From NCBI GenBank assembly GCA_903813345.2, contig CAIIXF020000002.1:26176455-26240454 (forward strand): a stretch of DNA of 64,000 bases, read 5' to 3'. Below the pieces are notes generated by a model. It did no database searches. It was given only the letters and a program-made list of their open reading frames with translations, and was not told where the DNA came from. Position numbers and translations under genes: made by a program. Shown one piece after another: positions 47,755 through 58,800 of this stretch. The stretch comes from Owenia fusiformis. Taxonomy: Eukaryota > Annelida > Polychaeta > Sabellida > Oweniidae. Within the stretch, counting starts at the first letter, position 1; every line of letters starts with the position of its first letter.

Positions 47755-50700
47755 TGGAGACTGGGGTAATACGACTAGTGATAGCGGTAGTTTTTTCAGT
47801 TGATGTTGTCTAAATTATAACAGCACTAGCAGTGACTTTGATCCATTTTACATACCAGTCAAGCCACGAATCTCTTTCACATTTGATCAATATAAAAGTT
47901 GAAAAAATGAAATTTTAGATTGAGATATAAATGCATATACCATTAGCCATGGGGTTTAAGAAGCGTTTCTCAAAATATTTTTATTACCCTTTAAACAATT
48001 ACTTGATTGTGCATCAAAACGTAAATATACTCTTAAATTGCTGGTGTCGATGATGGTGCATACATAGGCTTACATTGATTCATGTTTCAAAATTAATTTT
48101 GAGTTTAAAGATAAACTAATGTATTAAGTTTGAATTATTTAATCACATGAACAAAAATAAATTGCAATAGTTGTTGTTTATCTTAACAAGATAATTTTAT
48201 TAATATAATCATTGAAATACATTGTTTTGAGTTTCCCTAAAGATAATTGATTTCAAGATTTTGTTTTCTAAGCTAAATAATATGCCAAGTCAATTCGTAG
48301 ATCGACAAAATGAATGTACAAATTAGACGCACATGTCTTCTAACATCAAAATACAACATTGTTACGAATAGGTCAATCACTCCTCCTTGTGATATTAAGT
48401 GTTATTTAACTGTGTCGCTGATGGTCGCTTGGGTTTTTAAACAATAACGTTTACATAATTTACACATTTAAGGTCGTCTTTTATTGCAATTAAAGCATGT
48501 AAATTATTTCTCCAATGAGTATCCCCTTTACACGAGAACATTTCCCGGAATCATGAAACCAATCGTGGCATTTAGAGCACTTGATCCATTCGAACTGCGA
48601 TTGTAAATACGAATAATAGTTGACACCGCATGCCTTGCAAATATTACAGTGTCTGTTCTTTTTATCGGGCCTCTCCTTTTCTTCGCGGAAACAATTGTGT
48701 CTGAAGACTTTGAACTTGTAGATGGGGTACTAAAGGCCGACACTTCAATGTGGTTGAAAGAGTGGAAACGTCGAAGGGCGTCGATGCTTTACGTACTTGA
48801 CGTACTGGGTGTCGGGTGTGCTCGTCGTGTGGTCCGTTTTGGTTTTAAAGATGGTAGCTCGGTGACCACCTTAGCTGCCTGCTGGGTCTTCCTAACGGTA
48901 ATAAGGTTGTTCCTTTGCCAACCACAGGGTGAGAATGACGTATCTGTTCTGCATGCGTCACAATAGCATGATAATTCTCGCGTTTCAACAATATTATTGG
49001 AAACCCCTCTCACAGCATTGATTCGAAAGGTACCTGGTACTGGTTTAAGTCCAGTCGCCTTATCTTCAATGTTTTAATAATGCGTTCTGGGATTTCTTGG
49101 ATTTTCATTTGTGTCCTGGCAGTTTCACTTTTAGACTCTGAGCGTTCCCTTCAGGCTGGCGTGTTTTGATTGTTTCTCTATACACTTGGCGTATGCGTGC
49201 CCTGTATTCCCGGGATGCCTTGTTGTTCTTTTCTCTGATCTGTTGAACAGCTTCAATAGACAGGTTATTTCTCGGTGTATACGATGCTCGCTGTCGCAAT
49301 CGTTCTTGCTCTAAGTAGCCTTTGGTATCATTCTTTTTTCTTTCTCTCCCTGTACTGTAGTCTGTAGAGAACGACGGCACTTCTCGGCGTTGGTAAGTGC
49401 CATATTCTTATATCATCAGAAAGGTCTGATAAGTAAGACAGATATACTAATGAGAGTGTGGGAAGTTATGCACATTAATAAAATGTCACAAAACTGATTA
49501 TCCCAATGAAATATTTATTGTTTTAAAATAATGGCAAGAAATACATTTCGTCTAGTGGTACACTGAACGAAACGTTTATAAATTAAGAAATATCGGGGAA
49601 TGTGATCTATATTTGTCAGTGATTTTATAAAACTATGAACTGCTCAATCATCCCAATTCTTGTGTCACATTACCTTAGCATTTCAAGACAAACAGAATAT
49701 GCATCATAAGTAAATAACATGATCTGCTTAATAGATTCAATTTTACTTATCACTATTCGTTGTAATCACTATGAACAATATGCTCTAAATCCTTAGCTCG
49801 GTATCACTGTAAAATGCTACACATACAACAAAATAGTCATTTAATGAATGTAGGTTCATTCGACAAATATATAGCGTTCGATTATGCATGTGACCTACTT
49901 AATATGTGGATAGTATTTTGGAGTCGTATGTGGTGGAGTCGTTGATGGTCGTAAATAACTCAATCTTCACGTGGTCAAAGAATAACATCAATAAAGCGTA
50001 TGTTTATATTATCAAAATACATTGAGACAAACCGTCAACACCATTACTTAACATTGAAACCTGATTTTGATTGAAAGCAGAGTGCAAAGACAACGTACTT
50101 GTAGAGTCGATGTTGATTTTGAAAAATAGTACTTTACGTCGAAAAAAACGTAACAAGCTAAATATGTTAAATTCAAATGTATTGTGAAAATGTTTTACAT
50201 CCGTTAATAAGGCAATTTATATTTCAAAGAAGTAAATGGGGCTTTATCATGAATAGTGCAGAGGCTTCTCGACACCGTTGATTTCAAGCATGGTGTCGAT
50301 GATGGTGCCTTCGAGGGCTACACATACTTAATGTCGATTTTCCAATAGTAAATTAGCAAATAAATTAATTCCAGCTAACGTACAATCGACACGATGCAGT
50401 CTTTGTGATGAAATAGTCAATTATGATAACAAAATACGTTTCAGAATATAAAAAAGTTACTGTCAATCAACATAAGGGTGATCGGTTACAAGGCAAAAAA
50501 TGATAGTTTGGAATGTTCGACGATTGATAATGCGTTCAGCTTTTGTAACCCTGAGATAAAAACTAAATGACATTTTGCAGGATTAAGAGACGTTTAATTT
50601 GATACCAAATACTCATGGTAGAGCGTATATTAAATAGCGGAATAAAAACATATAGTCATGTAACATAAAATTCGTTATAATGAAAGGAATACGTGGCTTG

Positions 50701-51621
50701 AGTGATACATGCGTGAAGACTTCAGCTTTATTTTGCATCCAGCATTTAAGCCCTTCTCCCCAGCTTACTAATCCTACTAGCTTGTAGTTAGGGTCATTCC
50801 CAAACTGGCACATTAAAGGTCCACCACCTTCACCCTATATAAGTACATTAAGGAATAAAATGAAAAGGTATTGACATACACAAGTGTTTTATATAGACTA
50901 TATATCTATTGGATAGCCATGTCAAACCAAATTGAGCATACCACATGGTTACGTGTTTAGATTGAGTACTGAGGCATATGAGAAAATCAGCTTCGAATCT
51001 GAACATTCGCGGTATAACAAATGCGATAAATTGTAACTTTTGTTTTTTCATGGAGGAATCCTCATTTAATTCAACTTATCTGCGTCTCTTTTGAAATATA
51101 CCTGCTGTCACATTCATTCTGAGTGAACGTGAGATTTTGAGTTATTTCTTGTATATTTTATTGATAGCTGTCTCATCCACTTAGGATTCTGAATGCATTT
51201 ATTATCAAAATGAATTTAACATGATTACAACTGTTTTACATTTTAAACATCTACATGCATGCCACTGCTTTAAAGTTGTATTGCATTATTGGAACATTCT
51301 GTTTAATGACCCTTGCTCAAACAAAATAAAATCCTGTGCTTTGGTTTATGTAAAAAATCAGTCCACCACTTGGATGTACCCGTAAATGTAGCAGAAGTTT
51401 TTACTGTCTGTCCTTTTATCATTTTTTGTGAATATTCTCAGAATCGACCAACAACCAACATAAACGCGGATTTACTGGGCATGTGTCAATGATGTTTCCT
51501 TCCGAATAGCCCCCACATATCATATTTTGAGTAATCTGAGCCCTCATCCTGGATTTGCACAATCCTTTGTTCATCACAGGGATTTTCCACTGCCGAAGTA
51601 TGTCAGCTGATCCGTTAATAT
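47755..51621 (-). pseudogene. Decayed protease copy between genes A and B
   Basis: Exon 51621-51476 is still open and parallels gene A exon 10 (S-A-D-I-L-R-Q, M-I-C-G-G-Y, I-I-D-T-C; one extra codon). The next exon begins at 50834 with [12 protein letters not shown], so both Asp194 and the catalytic Ser195 of GDSGG are changed to Glu and Gly. It stays similar through LVGLVSWGEG and FTHV, then loses similarity near 50700. A remnant of the Thr-linker exon (with GTAGTTGAAGTGGAGACTGG and TTGATCCATTTTA blocks) is at 47755-47860. No His or Asp exons, LamG or lysozyme exons are found. A catalytically dead relic. Confidence 0.8.
48528..49380 (-). pseudogene. Frameshifted transposon-derived gene relic with zinc-finger-like end
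   Basis: Three adjoining minus-strand frames without introns. 49380-49105 is basic (R-E-K-N-N-K-A-S-R-E-Y-R-A-R). 49013-48789 contains R-E-L-S-C-Y-C-D-A-C...C. The stretch 48650-48520, in yet another frame, reads C-x2-C-K-A-C-G...W-I-K-C-S-K-C-H-D-W-F-H...C, a PHD/zinc-ribbon-like end. Similar cysteine clusters end many DNA-transposon proteins of invertebrates. Frame changes mean it is broken. Family unresolved. Confidence 0.4.
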
Positions 51622-51730
51622 CTAAATGTTTTCAGGTGTGTATTAAAGCCAGGATGAGAGCAATATGGGGTGGCAAAATTGCGAACAACACTGTACAATT
51701 GACCAATAGATGTATTCGTATGATTTTTAT

Positions 51731-52164
51731 ACACTCCCCTCCATAAGTTTGGCAACCTTTGCTCACCCATTGAACTACGTGTTAAAGCCTCTTTACTTTT
51801 GAATTTTTATTTACTTACCCTGCGATGAAATTACTTATATTAATGGAAACATAACTTGACTTTATTTTCCCAATTTTTCCCTCAAGTACAATAGGTCGAA
51901 AATTGATGATAAAGGAGTGGTATCGACATGGAAGACTTTTTGAACACACGTTTCTCTTAAACCAATCATAAAAGAATCTAAAAATTTAAACGACAAAAAA
52001 AATTGAGAACATTTGGAAGTATTGGAAATAAAATCAAGTTACGTTTCCATCAATATTATAAGTATTTTCATCGCAGGTTAAGTTAATAAAAATTCAAACG
52101 TAAAAAAGCTTGAACACGTAGTTCAATGGGGAGCTTAGGTTGCCAAACTTATGGAGGAGAGTGT
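51731..52164. mobile_element. Foldback MITE, ~434 bp
   Basis: ACACTCCCCTCCATAAGTTTGGCAACC begins at 51731 (motif given in part: CCATAAGTTTGGCAACC) and the complement GGTTGCCAAACTTATGG closes at about 52153, ending GAGAGTGT. TA lies on each side. Long internal arms also pair (TGCGATGAAATTACTTATAT with ATAAGTATTTTCATCGCA). Confidence 0.85.
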
Positions 52165-53079
52165 ATATCTCAAGCCACACTATGCGCACTAGTATTTTCA
52201 ACATTTTTTGGCAAAATAAAGACTTGCTTTTGAACTTCATAGTATTTCAAATGGATTGGCGAGTACTTTATCTTTCATTAGACATCAAAAACAACTTAAA
52301 CGGGCCACTTTATTAAAATATTTTTGATAGTTTTTTATATATCAAGTTTTTACAAATGTCACTTAAAGATGGCGAAGTTGTTTGTAGTACATGATTCCTT
52401 TTTTTATAGAAGTGTCGCCATCTTTTAAATCAAGAGTTATTTAAAAAAACATGCAGTTTGTCAAAAATGTGCACGCACTACTTAAGATCTCTGAACTTCA
52501 AATGCTATTTTCTATGCGAGTTATTTTTTTCTCTGTTCAATATATTAATGCATGTCAAGCTTTGTATCATATTTGATTGAGTGTGTAAATAACATGTTTC
52601 AAGGATTATTTTATCGTTTATGCTTCTAAATTAAGCATAGTGGATCTTTAACGCTACAAATGATCAATTAGTGATAATAATTAAGATTCATAGTGCAAGT
52701 GCAAATACTGGTAAAACATCTCCCAAATAATGAACAAGATCACACCGTCAAAAAACGTTCAAAATGTCCGCCAGAAAAATATGGTTGCGTAGAAGTTAAT
52801 CAGCTCTAGAACTTGATATCCTCTACTATATTTCGTTACAGTTTGTTCCCGCTAGCTATAATTTTTGCTTTTACAGTATTTCCCCCTTTTATTGTGTTAA
52901 AAGCTCAAATATTGCATTTGCCGGGGTCTTAGTACCTGTAGGGGCCTCTATTTTTGTTTCTTGAAATTGTTTTCTTTATAAATGTACGTTCCTTCCTTAC
53001 CGGCACCGTTGAGTAATCTAAATAATCCATTTATTGGTGCTAATCTCATAATAATGCTTCTGTATTTGACAATCACAAA

Positions 53080-53490
53080 GATCTTAGGCTATGTAAAGTT
53101 TAACTTTCTTTTACTCATCGCAGTTTCTAACTTTTCCTTGAAGATATTAGATGTTCTTCCGATGTCTGGCCGTTGAGTTTGAAAATGCATGTTTCAGAAC
53201 GTGACTAAAATCAAGTAAATATAACGTACAACTGAACAATGTCAAGTAAATGTTATTTTAAAATGACTTTTACGTGCGTTAATGTATTCAACATTTTATA
53301 TTTCTGTTTACACAGCCTTCTCATTCAGAAATAATACAAAATGGGTGACACAATTGAAAAAATAATGATATATTAATTTATGAATACAGTGTATCTATAA
53401 ATCATGTTTCTGAGGTTAACAGGTTAATATGTATATTTCTTATAGTTTTCATTATCAGTTAGGGAGGGGGTATCATGTTTCTATGGCATA
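53080..53490 (-). pseudogene. Decayed copy of the gene A 5' end and upstream region
   Basis: Runs parallel to 46845-47240: TTTTCCTTGAA.AT.TT.GATGTTC, then AACGTG.C.AAA.T.AA, AAGTAAATNTTAT, ACGTGCGT.AATG, and TCAGTTAGGGAGGGG.TAT.ATGTTTCTAT occur in the same order. The start-codon exon equivalent has lost AGAAGA (ATGA followed by GTAAAA), so it cannot code. It lies upstream of the decayed protease fragments, as expected for the 5' end of that pseudogene. Confidence 0.7.
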
Positions 53491-53535
53491 TTCTTGGATT
53501 CCTTTGTCTCTCCCTGAGGGGGCAATTTTTATAAT

Positions 53536-54201
53536 CACAGGCTGGTATCGAAAGATTTGTCTGCTGTGACGGAGCATGCTATTTTTCATAAAAACACTGA
53601 GAATGCTTCACGATTTATTTTTTAACTCATATGTTTTGTTATATCAAATAAAATTACTTACTCCATGCAATGAATATATCATTTGCGGGTAACTTTAACT
53701 TCTGTTTAAAGTCCAACAACGCTAAGAGTAAAAGCTATTGAAAACGGCGTCGGAGTATCATACTCATTTTCATAGTTCACATTTGCAACTGCTCTGTCAC
53801 AGCGGACAGAAAAATTAAAAATTATTTTTTATAAAAGAATAAAAGAATTAAAAAGACCAAATACATCAACATCTCATCTTTACCTTCTTAGTTATGCTGA
53901 AACCATGTGTAAATTTTATCGTGTCACTATATCGTGCCAATAGAAAGTTAAACAAGAAATGGTACATTTTGAAGTATGATACTCCGGCGCCATTTTCAAT
54001 AGCTTTTCTTCCCAGCGTAATTGAACTTCAAACAGAAGTGAAAGTTACCCGCAAATGATATATCCATTGCATGGAGTAAATAATTTTCTATGGTATAACG
54101 AAACATATGAGTTAAAAAATAAATCGTGAAGTATTCTTAGTGTTCTTATGAAAAATAGCATGCTCCGTCACAGCGGACAAATAATTCGATACCAGCCCGT
54201 G
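53536..54201. mobile_element. Large foldback element, ~665 bp
   Basis: TCACAGGCTGGTATCGAA at 53536 pairs with TTCGATACCAGCCCGTGA ending at 54202. The arms continue for about 260 bp (for example CATGCAATGAATATATCATT with AATGATATATCCATTGCATG, and CGGCGTCGGAGTATCATACT with AGTATGATACTCCGGCGCCA). No ORF is seen. It sits just upstream of the gene A promoter copy. Confidence 0.9.
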
Positions 54202-54906
54202 ATAATGGTATCACAAAATAATCGTTACATTAACAATTGTAACACACACACAGTTTTATTTCATTAGCATATATTTGGCCTTAGCATAACTTACATCTGT
54301 CAAATTGTTAGCATTCAGCGTACCAATGTCTTCGCTTCATATATTAACAATTATCATTCATGTAAGTATCATAGCATCGGCATAGTTTTATACAACATAA
54401 TGTCTTTCCATAAATAAATCTCCATGCGATTTATAGTATAATGCTTTTACAAGATTCAGGAGATGATTACATCTTGATTTAAAACTAACAGCGGTGTCGT
54501 GTTCAGCAGAGTAGCGTCATTCGACACGTACATAAGAATGAAAAGCCGTGACAAAAGTGTGACTTATATATATTATTCCATTTATACTTCAATGCTATTA
54601 CCATCATTATGTTTATTTTCATCCATGATGTTTCATCTTCTAATGTGTACGTTGCCTCTTTGAAACAACTCAAAGACGAGATGTTCCAATCAGCGATTTC
54701 GTATACTGCATATGGTTCATACTCTATTATGGAAGGTCATGAACATAGTCGACGATGTAGGTCGACATTCAATAAAAAGTGGATATCAACAAATTGTCAT
54801 TGTCGTTAGATGTGATGCACACACGACGATTCTAGTTCATTATCAATGTTGATGTTTACGACTAAGAGAAACAGAGCCACGTGCACAATATTTCACTGTG
54901 AATACA

Positions 54907-55891
54907 CTACTGTTTCCCTGATCTTGCCTCTAAACAATGTTCCACTCTCTCCCAATATTCCGTCGTCCATTTTTGCATATCTTTGCATCCATTAGTTGGC
55001 CCTGCAAACCAGAGTCTTGCGTCTTCCTCACAAGTAATGTCAGCTGGATTTGACTTCCTTGTACAGTCTCCACGATATCTGTTGAGATATTTCACGACAC
55101 AGTGCCTTGAACACGCCATCGAGCTCATTGTGCATTTCTTGAAATCTGAAAACAGTGAATCATGTATTAAAAACTTATAGCAGGCTAGTAAAATTTATCA
55201 TAACAAACCAATTTCAATTTTATATGCCTAGGAAAACTTACGATATTGGCCTAATTGGTGTAAAAATTTATATTCCCATATACATTCATATGATGCCATT
55301 TAAGTATAGGAAAGATATTTCAAATACTAAATAATTGTAACCATATTTACCACCCCCTGGTCGTCCGCATTCTTTCCATGCTTCGAAACTGATCTGCATT
55401 GGTCCGCAACGCTCCACTCCTTCATCGATAACACATTTTCCTAAATTAGTCTCACAGCCGCTTGCCTAAATATCAATTTCATACAAAAAATTTACTAAGC
55501 ATCGGCATTAAGACAAGCATCTCCGATGGAAAATATTGCACGATTTGCATCAGAGACGCTAAAGATTGACTCATGTAAGGGTATGTTGATTTATAATTTT
55601 CATGATTATTGAAAATTAATCATTAAAGATGAAATAGTAAACAATGTCGTTGTAATATTTTTATATCGAGATGTGCTCCCTCTGATTTACGCCAACATTT
55701 TCGAGTCATAAAAGGTCCACTCGTCTCTTAAACGATCGGGTTGAATGTTGCCACTGATACGTTGATACGCTGTTACCATAGCTACTTCATGTACATCTTG
55801 TTTCGTGTCGTGATATTTTTCTAATTACAATTTTGGAACACCTTATATAGAATAATACTTACGTGGCAAATGCAGTCTAAGCACAGCGTTC
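54907..55891 (-). CDS. Gene B second i-type lysozyme domain and C-terminus
   Basis: Exons 55891-55863, 55465-55351, 55145-54907. Motifs: [71 protein letters not shown]. The short loop C-H-A-S-G-C lacks the catalytic Glu, as in gene A domain 2, while Asp is kept. It ends about 22 residues after the last Cys-containing helix, without an anchor. Confidence 0.88.
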
Positions 55892-58800
55892 CTGAAAGAA
55901 CATGAGTAACTCTAACAGTATTGAATGAACAAGTTCGTTACAGTACAATTACTAAGATAGGCCAACAAGAATATATACAAAGTATCGCAACATTAACCAT
56001 TGCGAACATGCTCAAGTGTAGTCTCAAGTATTATTCCATCAAGTCCGAATGTACAATATCGATTGATAATATTATTACCATCATGGACATATGGGAAATT
56101 TAAACATGGTGTTATCATACCTACCACCGTAACACTTGCTAGTTTCTATTCTACTCCAGTAGAAGTCCACATTCATATCATGAAAAAAACACGAGGATGG
56201 TTGTTTAAAGTACCAAAGCCTATAAAACAATAATCATACATATTCATAAATATTCAAGACAAGTACTAGGATACATTCGGGGATAAATGCGAACACTTCC
56301 GTGTAGACAATTGATACATAATGCATAATCGAATACCATTCGGCGTGATAAGCTCCTGGGTCATTGTTTATTTACGACTGAAAAATAAACGATTAGCAAT
56401 AACTTGTTTCTCGATACAGAATGTACATAATTACGATTCAAATATATATTTACAATAACAAACCTTGCATAGTCCTCGCATACTTCTTCAAGGAAACACG
56501 TATTCCCTTCTTTCTTCAGGAAGTAACTCACACAATCACGTGAACAAACTTTATGAATTGCACACGTTTTCCAATCTGAAAAGGGAACAATTAACGTAAT
56601 AGTACAGAGAATACAGTAGGACATTAATTCTGAAATTTATATTTAAAAGTTTTTGTTCTAAAGATATAGCAGAAAGCTGTTACCAAGAGGATAAATTTTC
56701 AGAAATATCATTGAATTTACGAGTCAATAATATGCTTCACAAACCATGTTATCAGTCATAGCTTTATGCATCTTGGCCAAAGTGACATCGAAGAAAGACA
56801 AGAGATGTATGAACAAAATCGGTGAAACACTTGGTTCAAAATTGTTTTTGATCTGTAGTTCGGATTTTACCAGAAATAGTACATGTATATTTACATAGCA
56901 ATACACGCACTACGTTACATATTATAATTTTCATTTCTTTCATCTGCGTTCATATTTCCTGGCAACATTGTGCGTTCAATTATGATAGAAAGTGTAAGAA
57001 TATTGTTATACTTACTGAAACCATTGGTTACTCCGTGTTTATTGCAGGAAAACCAATCTGTCTCTGATAAGGCAAATGGACCGCATCTTTCGACACCCTT
57101 ATTGTCCTTAAAACACTTAGTAAGACCCTCCAAACATCCATTTTCACTTGCCTGAAATATAACGTATTCGTTCACGCATGTCATGGCTTTGGCTAAACGT
57201 ATATTGAAACGTATATTGATTCAGTTTTTTTCTAAATTGAAACTTGGGAAATGAAGTTTTATAATATAATCCCCTCTTTAGCTAAAATAAACCTCGTAAA
57301 TATAATTTTGCCTCGACTATTTACACTCTACTATACCTAACCCCTAGAAATGCATAAGGTACTCTGTCTAATTGCATCGTTTAGTATATTTTTGAAAGTA
57401 CCTTATTAACATCTAACTTTCAACCGATAAACCATTAATAAGGAACAAACAAATAAAAACAAATAACATAATTATATTATTATTACTAATAAGCCAAATG
57501 GGTTGCTCATGAACACCAAATGCAAGGTATAGTAGGGTGATTTAAGATCCTCGCCACGGCCCTGCATGATATAGATCATGATACAGGGCGGCACAAAAAT
57601 ACCACCCACTATATTTGGAATCATTTTCTCAATAATGAAGCAAACGTTATTATTTTTTGTGAAGATAGAGGGCTCAATGTAGGGACGTACTCTCGTTCTC
57701 CCAGACAGATTAACAATCGGAAGAAGTCCACTTTCTGGTCACTTGTTAGAACCTTTTTTGTTTATCGACGTTAATAAATTCATCAAACACATTATTTTCT
57801 GAACTGTTGTAATAAATGAACAAAGCAACGTAGACCAATCGAGACTTCTGGATACCAAACTGATGGCGACGGGAATGGCATTGACTTTACACTGTAGTGT
57901 TGTCCGTTTAATGAACAACAATACTGTATTACAATGAGCCCTTTGGTCGAACTCCATATTTTGGAGAAGATATACAGCATATTTATTTTTGATAATTTAT
58001 GTTTAGTGCCAATGCAATCATACCTCGCATATGCAATCCAAACACTGATCAAACGATGTCCAATCTACAAAAAAACGTATGGGAATAAATGACAGCTTAC
58101 AAGGTCAATTCATAACGTTATAATCTAATTGTTAAACATAAAGTGCAAATATGATTAATTTAAAAATGAATATATAAATATACTTTAACATAAATTCTGA
58201 ATAAAATGCACGTGATACTGTACGTCTAGTGTTTTTGGATGACCATATTGTTATCATCAACAGATACACTGGGGGGTATCGTGATGCAACAACACCGTGT
58301 TGTTGCATCAAGATGGCCAGACTTCCGGTGATAGCTTTTCGTACGATATTTTGTTTTCCCAATTTAAACCCATTTCTAGGACGAGTTGATCAATAATCAT
58401 ACACATGCAGTTAGCTCATGATCTATATTTAAAAAAACTCTCATTAGTATGCATGTACCATCATCAAGAAGCGAGAAATTCGCGGTTTTAATTCCTCACT
58501 ATTGATGCAACAACACCACTATGTTTATTATCGATGATGCAACAACACCAATGTGCTGATGCAAAAACGCCAATATAATGTATCATTGAATATCTAGAGA
58601 AACTGTTTTATGTTCTGTTTATAGGTGTTGGTCGGGAAATGAATAAAACGCGTGAGTGCGTGGTTCATGAATGAAACGTATTTTGTTTGGTTCCTTAATG
58701 TATTCGTCTTTATCAAAGTTAAAAGGATATACAAGGTAAACTAAATACATAGGCTAAGTATTGAATCCCCGGGAGCTAACCTCATTGATATTGTATCTGA

